A stretch of DNA of 64,000 nucleotides from Hydra vulgaris (taxonomy: Eukaryota > Cnidaria > Hydrozoa > Anthoathecata > Hydridae), in the NCBI RefSeq assembly GCF_038396675.1, contig NC_088922.1, positions 19,067,501-19,131,500 on the forward strand, in the 5' to 3' direction. Numbering within the stretch: the stretch's first letter is position 1; the number at the start of each line of letters is the position of its first letter. The notes beneath the pieces were generated by a model, which was not told the DNA's origin, ran no database searches, and was given only the letters and a program-made list of their open reading frames with translations. Both the position numbers and the translations under genes were made by a program. Shown piece after piece: positions 30,323-42,661 of the stretch.

Positions 30323-32355
30323 TAAGCCATTATTATATTATTTTGATTTAAAAGTTAAGAATTTTTCATACTCAGTTTTTGCGGGTTTTTTTTTTTTTTT
30401 TGTGGATCAAATTCTTTGGCGAATTAATTCGCTTTGCAGATTGCTTCAATTAGTGGATTGGTCCGATAAAATTTATATTGTTATACTTCTTCTACTTAAA
30501 TAGAAATAGAAAAAAAAATAGAAATAGAGATAAAAACTAGTTTGAAAAATTATTATATTCATTACAATTAAGGCAAATAATTAGTTCTTTTGTTGAAAAC
30601 ATTATGCATGCCTCTAAAATACTACGTAACTCATGTAAAGTGCCACTTGTAGATAAACCATAGTCAGTTAGCCATTTTATTAAATTGTTTTTTTTTTTAT
30701 TTGAAGTATCATCCATTGTTTTTTAATGAAAAAAGATGGAGTTTATAAATATTTTGTTTTAACGATTTGATTTATCCCCTATAAAGATGACACCAAAGTC
30801 TCATACGCCAAAAAGACCCTGTATGAAAGACCTAATTACAACGAGGATTTTTTGTAATTGACGGTAATTCCGAAACCAATTGCAATGAGTGCTACTCTGA
30901 CGCTTGAGTTCAATGCCATTTAAAATTGTTTTATAGATTTCAAGTTTTTTCATATTTTTAAAATGTTAAAAATTGAAGTAGAAGGTCAACAACAAAAAAG
31001 TATCAAAAACTGAACTGTTTATTGAACTTTTCTATTAAAATTAATTAAGAATAATTGAGTAAACAAAAATATAAAATTGTGGCTATCAATGAGTTTAAAC
31101 AAATAAAATATTCGTCTCGGATGTTTTCAAATCGTTGCCCGATCGTGTTTTATATATTTTGGCAATAGTTTTATTTTTTGAATGGTCCTTGGATTGACTA
31201 AAGATTTATTAAAAAGAAAATAATAGTTATAAAAAAGAAACTTAAATTCTGTTTTTTTGTTAAATATATATAACAGTAATAGTCGAAAATAAGCGGAAAA
31301 CACGAGAATTGAAATTTAAAAACGTTAATTTTAATTACGTATCGTTTGAATCAACAGAAAACACTCGCAGAAAACTATCGCAATTATTTAATCTATAAAA
31401 ATTTTATTTTTGCATGGTTTCCACTTACTTTAATTGTTAGAAATTAACCATTAGATTAACACTAAGATTACAAGATGAGACAGCTGAACTCAAATTAGTC
31501 TCACAAAGAGCAAGTAGGTGTGGTGAATTTTGCAAGAGGTAAGACTCAACAGAAGAAAAGTTACCTTCAACTAAAGTCAGAATTACCTTTATAAGAGTGA
31601 TTATACCCTTTAGCGGTGTTTATAAGAGCCGAAGCTCCGCGTTTTGCACACATAAAATGTTTAGTAAATGCCACTGGGACGAAGCCACAGCAGCGCCAAT
31701 TGGTTTATCTCAATTTAACATAGATTGCTTTAAAATTTCCGGACGTTGAAGTAGATAAAAACAGTTTTGACCTTTCGTTTATACTCTAGCTGACTTTGAC
31801 AACAATATTTTCATTATTATAAGTGATTTCAGATGCGAAATTTCGCAAGTGAAATCCTTCAAAAATTTACTGAAATAATTTACCGGATTGGTAAATGCCA
31901 CAAAGGAGTGCGCTACAAACAACTACAAGCGAATTTCAAAATAGTGATAAACAATGTATTGTTTTACTTGTGGTTCTGTTAAATATTTCTATTAGGCTGT
32001 CGGAATTATGTCAGAATAAAAAATAAGTGATTGCTTGTCCAAATTTGGATAAGATTTTAAATAAATATATTGTTTATGTGAAATGAACATCAAAGTTTAA
32101 TAATATGATCTGTTCTGATTGTTTATTAGCAACTTTTTTTAATTATAAGCTCTTTCCTGGTCGGAATTCAAAAAATTTTTGAGATAATTGATAAAAGTTT
32201 TGAGTTTTGATTAGTTATATTTAAATAATATGAACTAGAACAGATTAGAGCTTTGATCTATAGTAGACTAAGGCACTTTTTCAAAAAATTTTATTTAAAA
32301 TTAAGCTAACACTGTTAAGCAGAATTGATATATTGAACTTAATTAATTATTAAAT
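30323..32355. other. No gene recognised; possible LINE 5' region at right
   Basis: AT-rich sequence with A/T runs and no motif recognised. The last few hundred bases before 32356 may be the 5' untranslated region of the LINE. Confidence 0.35.
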
Positions 32356-33153
32356 ATGGCAGTAACCATTAGCGAAATTCGAACAATGTTCAAAGAAATG
32401 TTTGCGGAGTACAAAAAAGATATCGTATTACTAATAAAACAACAAGAAGAAAATATTCTTAAACTCATCACTGCGAACGCAAAAATAACGAGCGACCGAC
32501 AACAAAAAGCTGAAACAAACATTAATGACAGCATGGAAAAAATCAAACGATTGGAAAAGGATGTATTTGATATAAAAGGAAAGTTTAGATTTTCACGAGG
32601 AACTCATCGAAAAAAAGGTCAAAAATAATAATGAGTCTATTGAAAAAAAAAATTTTGTACAACCGAAGCACATAAAAACGATGAGTTTATTGACTTTAAA
32701 AAAAAACTGAAATTGAGAATCGGTGACAAAGAAATAACCTTAGGATTGATGGCATCAAATGAAAATGAAACATGGTCTGAAAGTGAAATAAAAGTGATTA
32801 AACTTTTTGAGATGACTCTAGGGGTGGAAAATGTGAGAATTGAATGAACGCATCGTAGTGGACGCCGAGATGCAAAAACACCACGCACAATTATTATTAA
32901 GCTGTTAGACTACAAAGATAAGGTAGAAATTTTAAAAAATTCTTCTAAATTATAGTGTGAAAACATCTACATAAACGAATATTTTTGCTTTGAAATGAAC
33001 TTAATAAGAAAAGATCTTAGAGAAAAAATGAAAATTGAGCGGCAGCTGGGAAAATTCGCATACATATCATATGATAAGCTGATTGTACGCGAGTGGGTGT
33101 CTAAAGAAAACGAAAAAAATCCCAAATCTGTGTCAGTAAGAGTTAGGGTTTAT
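32356..33153 (+). pseudogene. LINE ORF1-like nucleic-acid-binding protein, disrupted
   Basis: ATG at 32356 starts a 90-codon coiled-coil-rich frame (EEILK/EKIKRLEKD character). After a frameshift near 32600-32660, a second part reads KKLKLRIGDKEITL and VIKLFEMTLGVENVRIE. A TGA at 32845-32847 precedes HRSGRRDAKTPRTIIIKL and LREKMKIERQLGKFAYISY. The layout (coiled coil, RNA-recognition-like domain, basic C-terminal domain with R.PR.I(I/V)) resembles L1-type ORF1p, which coats element RNA. At least three disruptions are seen. Confidence 0.7.
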
Positions 33154-33226
33154 TAGTTTTCTTTTAACTATTGCTAACTATTTTATTAACTATTTTTGCG
33201 TTTATTTATATATTTGTTACTTTAAA

Positions 33227-35930
33227 ATGGAGGAAAACTTTATAATTAAATTTCTAGATGAAAATGTCGCACTCAGTGACGTCGATAACTCTAATAACTT
33301 TAATCAAAAAATATTTAAAAGCCAATTCTATACAGTTATTGAATCTTCTCAATATCTTCAAAAAAAAAAAAATTGTTTTTCAATTTTAAACATTAATATT
33401 CGAAGTTTAAATAAAAATTTTGAAAATCATCGGTTTTTGTTGGTTGAATTAAAACACAATTTTAAAGTTATTTGTCTAACGGAAACTTGGTGTAAGCCTA
33501 GTGAAACAAAAGCCCAATTTGAACTAATTAATTACTCATCAGTTCCCCAACCACGTGGTTTTGGTGTTGGTGGGGTGTATGTATTTTTGTTCACAACTCA
33601 ATTAGTTATAATTACGTCACGATCTTTGTGTAAATGAAAAAGATTGTGAGTCATTATGCATTGAATTAATAAATAAAACCACAAAAAAAAGATTATAAAT
33701 GCCACATATAGACCTCCATCTACTAGCTTAAAAAAATCTAAAACTCATCTTAAATCATACTTAATAAATATAAATTAAACCCGAAGTCATGCCTACTTAG
33801 TTGGGGATTTTAACATAGACCTAATAAACCATGCTTCCAATAACAATGTTAACAATTTTATAAATACTCTTCTTCAAAATAATTTAATTCCGTCAATAAA
33901 CAAGCCAACGAGAGTGACTAACAACTCTTCTACACTTCTTGATAATATAATAACTAATAACCATCTTATAAACCGTCTTTACACAGGCATAATCAAAACT
34001 GACTTATCGGATCATTTCCCAACATTTTTAGTTACTAACAACATATTATTTAACAGCATTCCTTCTCAATCCATTATATTTAGGCGGAAAAAAAAATTAT
34101 TGTAAAAACTAAAACTGTTTTAACTCCATGGATGTCTAACGGGTTACTAAAATCTTCAAAAAGAATACAAAAGTTATATGATAAGTACTTAAAAAAAAAA
34201 TTTATAAAAACGAAATCACTTGTAAAAATTATAAAAATATATTTGAAAAAACAAAAAGGAACTCAAAAAAGATTTATTATGCAAAGCTATTAAGTAAAGC
34301 CACCGGAAACACTGAAAAAACATGGAGTGTAATTAAAGAAAAAATAGGAAAAAATAATTGAGAAACATTCTGCCAAATGCGAGAAACATTCTGCCAAATG
34401 CGAGAAACATTCTGCCAAAAAAAAATAACAATTGATAAAAACACATAAATCAATTATTGCTGAAAAACTAAACAGCTTCTTTACTAATGCTGGTCCGAAT
34501 TTGGCATTTAAAATTCCTATGAATTCAACACCATTTGAATCTTATTTAAAAAATTACGATAAAGTTATGGATGAACCTAATTTAAAACCAATTGAATTGC
34601 AAACCGCCTTTTTTTAACTTAAAACTAACAAAAGTGCTGGATTTTATAAAATTAACGTTAATGTTGTAAAACCAGTAGATGATATAATAGAACCCTCGTT
34701 ATTTCACATATTTAATCTTTCATTTAAAACAGGTATCATCCCTGAAAAGCTAAAAATTGCACGAATCACGCCGATATTTAAGTCGGCAGATGACTCAAAT
34801 ATCTCTAATTATAAGCCTATATCTATTTTACCTTGTTTTTCAAAATTACTCCAGAGAATAATGTACAATAGGCTTTTTAATCACTTATTAGAAAACGACA
34901 TGCTGTTTTCAGAACAATTTGGTTTTAAAAAAAAAAATTCAACGGAGCATGCAGTGATTGAACTAGTAAACCAAATATCAAGTGCATCCAGTAGTAACTA
35001 CTTTACCTTAGGAGTTTTCATTGATCCGTCAAAAGCTTTCGATACCGTGAATCATAATATACTAATAAAAAAACTTGAACACTATGGTGTAAAAAATAAC
35101 AATTTACTTTGGTTCAAAAGTTATTTGACCGATAGAAAACAATTTATAGTTTATGAACAAAAAAAAACATTTTTGACTGCCGTAACCTGTGGGGTTCCCC
35201 AGGGCTCTATATTAGGACCACTGTTGACCTAGTGTATATTAATGATTTAAATTTAGTAACAGACCTATTGAATTGTATTTCTTTTGCAGATGACTCCAAT
35301 CTTTTTTATTCCCACAGTGATATTAATACACTATTTGAAACAACAAACGAACAGTTATCGAAAGTTAATGAGTGGTTCAAAAGTAATAAACTTTCTCTAA
35401 ATGTGGATAAAACCAAATTTATTTTGTTCCACAAAGTTAATAAATCAAAAAATATTCCCATCAAATTGCCTAATCTAATAATCAATAACATTAACATTAA
35501 AAGAGTAAATTCAGTAAATTTTATTGGCGTAATCTTAGATGAACATTTACGTTGACATATAAAAAGTATTGAAAATAAAATATCAAAAAATAGCAAAAAA
35601 TAGCAATCATATATAGGGCTAAGCTATTTTTAAACTGTAATTCTTTAAAAAGTTTGTATTTCACTTTTATTCATTGTTACTTAATTTATTGCAATATTGC
35701 ATGGGCAAGTACAAACCATACAAAATTAAAAAAATTGTACTGTAAACAAAAACACGCGTGCAGAATAATTTTTGGAGCTAATAGAACTCTACCTTGTAAG
35801 CCTCTTCTGCGTATACTTGGAGCATTAAATATATATAAAATCAAGTTACAAGAAGTTTTAATGTTCATGTATAAAGTAAATATAGGGTTCTCTCCTAAAA
35901 TATTTCATCCTAATTTGACAAAATAGTTCA
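33227..35930 (+). pseudogene. LINE ORF2: endonuclease and reverse transcriptase, disrupted
   Basis: The endonuclease begins near 33380 with FSILNINIRSLNKNFE and ICLTETWCKP, and continues in other frames (LVGDFNIDLIN near 33800; LSDHFPTFLV near 34000). RT runs 34720-35555: LSFKTGIIPEKLKIARITP, QFGFKKKNST, IDPSKAFDTVNHNILIKKLE, TCGVPQGSILGPL, then a frame change at about 35228, SFADDSNLFYSH with both catalytic aspartates, and LSLNVDKTKFILFH. The C-terminal domain is at 35654-35926 (YCKQKHACRIIFGA, GALNIYKIKLQEVLMFMYK). A 21-bp unit is triplicated in frame between endonuclease and RT (34360-34420). Confidence 0.88.
34360..34420. repeat. 21-bp tandem repeat in LINE ORF2
   Basis: GAGAAACATTCTGCCAAATG plus one base is repeated three times (34360, 34381, 34402). 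The period is a multiple of three, so the frame is kept. Confidence 0.9.
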
Positions 35931-36702
35931 TAAGTATCCAACAATATTTTTAAGTAACAACTTTGACGTCCCATTATGTAATGTAAAACTAACTTTATAT
36001 TCTGTTCTCTATCGTTGACCTTACTTGTGGCAATTGTTTTCTAAAATTGTAAATACACATAAAACTAGTATAGAGCAGTTTGAAAATGAATCAAAACAGG
36101 CATTCTTACTTTTTTTAGTTCATTTAAAATCGGATTTTAATATATCCGATTTTAAATGTGTTTTTTTAATTAAAACTCAAATACAAAAAATAATTAGTAT
36201 AAAAATTATGTCACTGAGTGTATCAACATTTTTTTATTTTTTTATTACCTTAATTATGGTATTACCTCTATGACGTTTGCTAATTTATTCATGTTATTTT
36301 TATGAAGTAGACTTATTTATGTTATTTCTATGGTGCATGTTATTTTATTTACTTTTTATTTTTAAATCTTAGTTTAAATTTTTAAGTTTTAAGCAAATGA
36401 TAATATCTTATTTATTTTTTCTTATTCACTTGATCCTACTCTTTCCTTAAATCTTTATTCTTTAAGCTTTTCTTTAAAAGACAACGAATTTTTTAACTAT
36501 TTTACTTTTATTTTTTTTTATTTTTTTTAATAAATAGTTTGTTAACAATAGATATTTAAATATTACGGTTTTTGTAAATACGTGAGAATAGGGCTTGGTG
36601 ATAAGGCTAAATTAGTCTTCTTCTTGCCCCACCAATAATTATTTGTATTTATGTGCTTCGAAATTGTATATATTATTTAACGGCAAAAAAAAAAAAAAAA
36701 AA

Positions 36703-37115
36703 TTTAGAGACTCAAAATCGGTGTTCTTTCGATCAACAATTCGGGGTAATAAAAAGTTTCAAAAATTATATAAAAAAGAGAAACATTTTTTTAAACATTA
36801 TAAAAACTTGAAGCAAAAAAACTATAGATTCTAAAGCTCTTGTTTGGAAATAATATGCTGACAAAGCCATGCTAAATAATATGCTGACAAAGCTAATTCC
36901 AAATAAAAGAATTAGAATAATATATTAATCGCCAAAAAGCGTGGGAAAGCGTATGGGAGGGGGGGAGGGGGATTCAATTTTAAAGTACGTACTTCGATTT
37001 TCTAATTTATCACAATTAACCAGCTAATCAATAGAAAAGTTACATTCTGACTAAAGATTCTAATTTGCCAACATAAAAAGATGTATGGTATATGGAGTAG
37101 GGGGTATAGTTTTCC
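36703..37115. other. Unassigned segment with a direct repeat
   Basis: AAATAATATGCTGACAAAGC occurs at about 36848 and again at about 36874. A G-rich tract is at 36956-36970, followed by AAAGTACGTACTT, which resembles the element at 38140-38351. No gene. Confidence 0.4.
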
Positions 37116-37622
37116 TCTATGCACACACATGTACGGGCGCCCTCAGAATTTTTTGATGTTCCAGATAGGACACTTTCACACATCGTGCAAACTCATAACT
37201 TAAGTTTGTTTATACCTATGCCAAATGAGGAGGCCTTGCAAAATATCGGGATGGCGGAGGCCTGTGAACAAAAAGCCTTAAAACGCTTAACCTTCCGACC
37301 CCCAAAATGAGAGGGGTGTAAATTTTGCATGGTCATAACTTTTTTGTAATTTACAATATTTTTCTACAAAAATAAAAATCTGTCGATAAATTTAAATTTA
37401 GTTTTAGATGTTAAAGTTAAAAATTTTGCTACATATTTCCCTCACGTTTGAGCAGAGAAGGGGGGAGGCAAACGCTTTACGGCTTTTTGTTCCCAGGCCT
37501 CCACCATCCAAATTTTTTGCAAGGCCACCTTATTGGCATATTAACAAACTTAAGTTTGCACGATGTGTAAAAGTGTTTATCTGGAACATCAAAAAATCCT
37601 GAGGGGGCCCATGCACACATGC
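37116..37622. mobile_element. Foldback MITE with ~170-bp inverted arms
   Basis: The left arm (37116-37290) and right arm (37455-37622) are inverted repeats. Landmarks include GCACACATG, CCTCAG.ATTTTTTGATGTTCC, AACTTAAGTTTG, TTGCAA, and AGGCCT followed by GAACAAAAAGCC. The unpaired centre is about 165 bp. Protein-like frames on the two strands are mirror images and are not genes. Similarity of the arms is high enough to suggest a recent origin. Confidence 0.75.
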
Positions 37623-37954
37623 CACCCTTTATATACTGGCCCTGAGTAAGACCTGAGGGCCGTGGTTCATGAGACGGAGTCACCCCCAAAAAAAACGTGT
37701 CAATGGCGTCTCAAAGTCTTCCAAATTTGACCGCTAGGTTTTGCTAAAATAAAAAGCTTCATAAATTAGCAAAAAGGCACAAAATTTGCTGTTGCCCCCT
37801 CCCACGGGGTTTTACCCTTTGTTTTCAATATTACTGATCTCACGTATGACTCGTTTTTTACTTACTAAAGAGGAGTGCCTGAAAAAAACGTCCACCTTAA
37901 GTATAGTTTATTTACATTTGATTCGTTATTAAAACAAAAAAAAAGGTTTACATG
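37623..37954. other. Unassigned spacer
   Basis: No gene or clear repeat is recognised. Confidence 0.35.
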
Positions 37955-38030
37955 GTTTCACCGGGAATCGAACCTGGATCTTAATCGACTATTTCCGCCG
38001 CATAAACCTCTCGCCCAAATACACACTTAC
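37955..38030 (-). tRNA. tRNA-like sequence, degenerate
   Basis: On the minus strand the 3' part is tRNA-like: a box B GGTTCGATTCC with flanking stem (CCAGG...CCCGG, one mismatch), then GTGAAACCA. An upstream GGGCGAGAGG resembles box A. I cannot pair a proper 5' acceptor strand or a clean anticodon stem, so this is more likely a tRNA pseudogene or SINE head than a working tRNA. Confidence 0.35.
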
Positions 38031-38139
38031 ATAGATGAATTTTAAATTTATTTAAATTATTATTTGCATATATAGTTAAAGACGTTTTTAAAATGCGCAA
38101 ACAAAGAGCTTTGGGGTCGTATAAAGTATGTAGAGTGCC

Positions 38140-38351
38140 CTCCATCTTTTTTTTTTTTAAATAAACTTTTTTATTGAGAAAAAAAAAGAAAAGAATGAAT
38201 GATGGGGGGGGGAGATATTTGAGGAGGGGGGGGGGTATTTGAGAAACGTACGTACTTTTAAAGGGGGTGAGGACATAAAAGTACGCATGGCAACAGGGGG
38301 GAAGGGGGTCAAATTTCAAAATTTTTGGCGTACGTACTTTATGAACGACCC
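38140..38351. mobile_element. MITE fragment with CGTACGTACTTT termini
   Basis: G-rich runs (38203-38213, 38226-38235) are followed by AACGTACGTACTTTTAAAGG, GTACGCATGGCAAC, and the end GCGTACGTACTTTATGAACG then ACCCCC. The end, inverted, reads GGGGGTCGTTCATAAAGTAC and is close to the terminus of the MITE at 53296-53490. The matching left end is not found nearby, so this may be truncated. Confidence 0.55.
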
Positions 38352-39546
38352 CCTACGCAAATAGCGTCAATAATACAGGATTATTTTTTGAATATTACTA
38401 CTAGTGCATTACTGCATGGTGTATTATAGCAATTCTAAAAAATATCTATGTTCAAGAATACAGATAGTTTTGCAAAAGTCTTTAAAATGCGCCTAATTAT
38501 TAGTCGATGCATTATTTATTCTCCCTAAAGTTTTAAAGATAAGAATAACTAAACGCATTCACATCTCATTGCGTCTTTATTTTTTCACCCTGGGCATCGT
38601 TAAAATAGTGCGGTTAGTGTCCTGATCTTGTTTTTTTTTTTGTTTTTTTTAGTTTTATATTCTTTTGTTTTTACTAATTTTTTTTTTTATTGTTAAATTT
38701 AATAACAAAAAAATGATCAGTATTTTTTTGGTGACTTTCGGCTTTCGGTGTTTACTTCTTATTACATATGTCATATTCTACTATTGTAATTGTTGTTCTC
38801 TTCGTAAATATCTTTGAAATTTAAAAACAACTTCAGATTATATTGAATCATAGATTGATATCATTTAGTTGCGTCGTTTTGATGAGTTCAGTACTATTTT
38901 TTCAAAGTTATTTAAGTTTTAAAAGTTTGTTCTTCATTTATTTTTAACACGTTGAAAATTCTTATTTTATTAAAATTTGTTTGTCTAACACAATGATTAA
39001 ATCACCATAATGAATTTTTTTTTATTGATACATTATGTATGATTTAAAGCCTTTTAAATAATGAATCAATAATAAAAAAAATTATTAAGATTATTTTTGT
39101 TCCGTTACGTTTTGTTGTTTTTACCTTTTAAAGGTTTAACCTTTTAAAGATTTTACAAAACCACAAGTAAAAATGTAAATAAATAATAAATTAAATTTGC
39201 TTGCTCATATACGATTTACAACTAATTCTTTAACTATAATTACCTACTTTACTGTGAAATAATTATTAAGAAAATTTGAATCTAGAATTAGGTATTTGCT
39301 CAAGAAAAGAACTAATGATAACTTTATATCTAAACAAAGAAAACAATTATTAAAATGAAATAAGAAACATTTTTTTTAAAGTTACTTTAAATTTGTTGCT
39401 GATATACGAAGTTATTTTGACTTAAAAAAAAAAACTTCTGATATGGATTAGGTCGAGGTTGTCACGTGGTTGTAATGTTATCACTCCATTCGAAATGGTA
39501 AAAGCCGTGAATTGTTCTGAAAACCTAAACATTAAAAAAAACCTTT
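38352..39546. other. No gene recognised
   Basis: AT-rich sequence with long T-runs near 38627-38690. A short stretch near 39450-39530 (ATTCGAAATGG) faintly resembles a pol III box B but lacks a convincing box A. Confidence 0.35.
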
Positions 39547-39977
39547 AAGGTGGTTTACCAGGAAATAAAGTTTATATTTTTCAAATTTTCAGTTTAGATT
39601 GTTTTAAGAGAATTAAATATCCCTGAATTCATTTCTGAAATCTGTTTTTCAGAAAAATAAACACAAAAGATTTATTTTAAGATTTAAACGAGGTGGTTAA
39701 AATAATTTTCCATAGCAACGGCCCCTATCAACACACTTTTCTTTCTTGTTTTGGACTAATTTTTGTATACTTGGCGAACTTTTCAAAAAATTGAATTTTA
39801 GTATGATGGTTAAGTCTGTTCTATACCGTAGATTAAAAATAAATAAACTACATTTACTTTCAGTGTTATAAGAGATTAATAAATGACAAAAGTTTATATT
39901 TATGTTTACCTTTACTAATGAAGTTGTTTATGGATTTTAGTTCTTTTATTATTTAAATATAGCTAATATAAAAAGTA

Positions 39978-41773
39978 ATGGGAAATAAAAAAAATCATTT
40001 AAGAAAAGTGAAGAGGACATTTGCTGGGAACAAGTTTCAAAAAGCAAGTAAAATCGAAATAGTAACAACAACTTTACCAAAAAAAATCATGTAGTGCTAA
40101 AAAGCTTAGCAAATTTATATTGAATGAAAAACAGTGTTCAGATAATTTTAATTTAATTATGTATTTTCCTATTCTCAAAGAAATATTAATGCAAGTTGGT
40201 AGCTGCTCAGATTGTCAAAATGGAGTAACCATACAAAATGATGATTTAAAGAGAATGGGATTTTCACACAGTTTGAAAATCAAATGCACATCATGTTCAT
40301 ATGAATGGTGCACTTTTACAAGTAATACTGCGGACAAAAGCACACAAAGTAAAGGCAGGAGTGCATTTGATATTTACTTAAGAATGATTATTGCTTTTCG
40401 TGAGATTGGTCAAGGGCATGAACCTATGAGTCGTTTCGCTTATACTACAAATATGAGTTGCATGAATGTAAATGCTTTTCAACATAACCATGAATTGATT
40501 CAAGCTGCTTATGATTCTGCTGCTAAAGAGTGTATGAAGTTTGCTGCAAATGAAATTAAAGCAAATGCTGTTGAAAAATCCACTACCGGTGTTCCATTAA
40601 TTAGGTTATTCTATAGGTTTTTCTTGATGGTACTTGGCAGAAACGAGGACATTCTTCTCTTAATGGTGTAGTTACTGCTATAAGTAGCGGTTGATGTGTT
40701 GATGCAGATGTATTAAGCAAGTATTGCAGAGGGTGTCAAATTTGGTTCAACAGAAAACAACATTCTAAATATGAAAACTGGAAAACAAATCACAATTGTT
40801 CTTTAAACCACACAAACTTGTCAGGGGCAATGGAAAGGATTGGTGCACTTAATATCTTTCAACGCTCATTGGAATTGTATGGACTCATATATAAGTACTA
40901 TCTTGGAGATGGGGACTCCTCTTCTTTTAATTATGTAGTAGCAAGTGATCCTTACGCTGAGTATGATATCAAACCAGAAAAGTTAGAGTGCATTGGACAC
41001 ATTCAGAGAAAAATTGGAACCCGTCTCCGTAATCGTCGTAAAGAGAAACATGGAGGGCTAAAGTTAACTGGAAAAAATAATCTGACAGAAAGGGCAGTGA
41101 ATATCATCCAGAACTATTTTGGAATGGCTATTCGCCAAACTGATAAAAATTGCAAATTAAATGATACACAAAAGATATACCAAATGAAAAAGAACATTAG
41201 AGCAGTACTTTTTCACTGTACCAATTTCAACAGTCAATCACAACGCTATGTTTTATGTCCTGTAGGACCTGAAAGTTGGTGTAAGTGGAAAAAATCAGAA
41301 GATGACCAGGGAAATGACAATTATAAGTCAAAAGTTAATCTACCTATTTGGGTTCAGGATATTATATTAAGTGATTTCAAGGATTTAAGTGATGACCAAT
41401 TATTGAAAAAGTGTGTTCATGGAGAAACACAAAATTGCAATAAAGGGATCAATAATGTAATTTGGTCTAGGTGTCCCAAAAATGTGTTTGTGAAGAAAGC
41501 TACCCCTGAAATTGGAGTGAATTCAGCTATATTGAGTTTTAATGAAGGAACATCTGGTCTTAAACGCGTTTTTGAGTATCTAAATATACCACACAGTGGT
41601 AAGACTGTAACTGGTTGATTGAAAAAGGACAAGCGTCGTGTTAGTAATATGGAGAGAAAAGAAAAAACTTTTATTAAAAAAAGAAGAATTCAATTAAGAG
41701 GATTATCTAAAGGCTGGTTTGATAAAGAACAAGAACTTGAAGCTAAAAAATCGTATGCTTCTGGAAGTTTTTA
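39978..41773 (+). pseudogene. Mutator-like transposase, frameshifted
   Basis: ATG at 39978 begins MGNKKNHLRKVKRTFAGNKF. One extra base in the A-run at about 40079-40086 shifts the frame, which then reads KLSKFILNEKQCSDNFNLIM, GSCSDCQNGVTIQND, KIKCTSCSYEW (zinc-binding cysteine pairs), and AFREIGQGHEPMSRF. A second shift near 40610 leads to LDGTWQKRGHSSLNGVVTAI (first catalytic aspartate region). A TGA is at about 40692, then YCRGC, NLSGAMERIGALNIFQRS, YYLGDGDSSSF, KLECIGHIQRKIGTRLRN, GMAIRQ, and VIWSRCPKNVFV. A further TGA is at 41616-41618, after which the frame continues to 41773 (RRIQLRGLSKGWFDKEQELE). This matches animal Mutator-like transposases end to end. The four breaks make it a pseudogene. 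Confidence 0.88.
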
Positions 41774-42288
41774 GACTGTTTTTTATCTTTATATTTTTTT
41801 GGTCTTAAACGCGTTTTTGAGTATCTAAATATACCACACAGTGGTAAGACTGTAACTGGTTGATTGAAAAAGGACAAGCGTCGTGTTAGTAATATGGAGA
41901 GAAAAGAAAAAACTTTTATTAAAAAAAGAAGAATTCAATTAAGAGGATTATCTAAAGGCTGGTTTGATAAAGAACAAGAACTTGAAGCTAAAAAATCGTA
42001 TGCTTCTGGAAGTTTTTAGACTGTTTTTTATCTTTATATTTTTTTGGTCTTAAACGCGTTTTTGAGTATCTAAATATACCACACAGTGGTAAGACTGTAA
42101 CTGGTTGATTGAAAAAGGACAAGCGTCGTGTTAGTAATATGGAGAGAAAAGAAAAAACTTTTATTAAAAAAAGAAGAATTCAATTAAGAGGATTATCTAA
42201 AGGCTGGTTTGATAAAGAACAAGAACTTGAAGCTAAAAAATCGTATGCTTCTGGAAGTTTTTAGACTGTTTTTTATCTTTATATTTTT
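41556..42288. repeat. 245-bp tandem triplication of the transposase 3' end
   Basis: Three apparently identical 245-bp units start at 41556, 41801 and 42046, each beginning GGTCTTAAACGCG and ending with a T-rich tract. Each carries the same last 70-odd codons of the Mutator-like gene, including the same internal TGA. Identity of the copies indicates a very recent expansion or an assembly artefact. Confidence 0.93.
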
Positions 42289-42661
42289 AGAATGCTGTTT
42301 TCTCAATATGTCATTTTTTGCAAACTGAAAAGTAGTATAAGTTATAGCTTTTAATAATTGGCCTTTCTACTTGTGCAATGAACTTCATTTTAGTTCAGGA
42401 ACTAGATAATATAAGCAAGATTATTTGTGCAAAATTTCGAAAGAAAAAGATAATTTATCTTTGAGTTTTCTTGTTTCATCCATGTGTACAGTTTAATGCC
42501 TTTTTCGGCTAAAATTTGATGTTTTTTATAAAAAAATTCAGAAATTCAAATTTTTTTTCATAACTAGTAACTAAATTTCGCTATTGGAACTATTTTATTT
42601 AATATTCTGAAAAAAAAAATTCAATTTGACAAAAAAAAATTATTTCCTGGTAAACCACCTT

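Larger units (their letters stand above)
32356..36702 (+). mobile_element. Near full-length two-ORF LINE
   Basis: The order ORF1, ORF2 with endonuclease then RT, C-terminal domain, AT-rich 3' tail and terminal A-run (36684-36701) is that of a complete non-LTR retrotransposon. Several stops and frameshifts make it inactive as written. Sequence similarity to the truncated LINE at 14661-16170 is strong throughout RT, so one family supplied both. Its exact 5' end and target duplication are not identified. Confidence 0.85.
39547..42661 (+). mobile_element. Mutator-like transposon
   Basis: The terminal inverted repeats are AAGGTGGTTTACCAGGAAAT at the left and its complement at the right (TTTCCTGGTAAACCACCTT, ending 42661). 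The interior carries one + strand transposase (39978-41773) and a triplicated 245-bp segment at its 3' end. Flanks are A-rich, so a 9-bp target duplication cannot be read with confidence. Confidence 0.85.

Noticed and set aside
35306..35868. Minus-strand frames across 35.3-35.9 kb
   Set aside because: Shadows of the + strand LINE reverse transcriptase and C-terminal domain.
37119..37689. Opposed ORFs on both strands around 37.1-37.7 kb
   Set aside because: They are mirror images produced by the inverted arms of a foldback element.
39440..39535. Possible pol III (tRNA-like) sequence with ATTCGAAAT
   Set aside because: Box A is unconvincing and no cloverleaf can be drawn.
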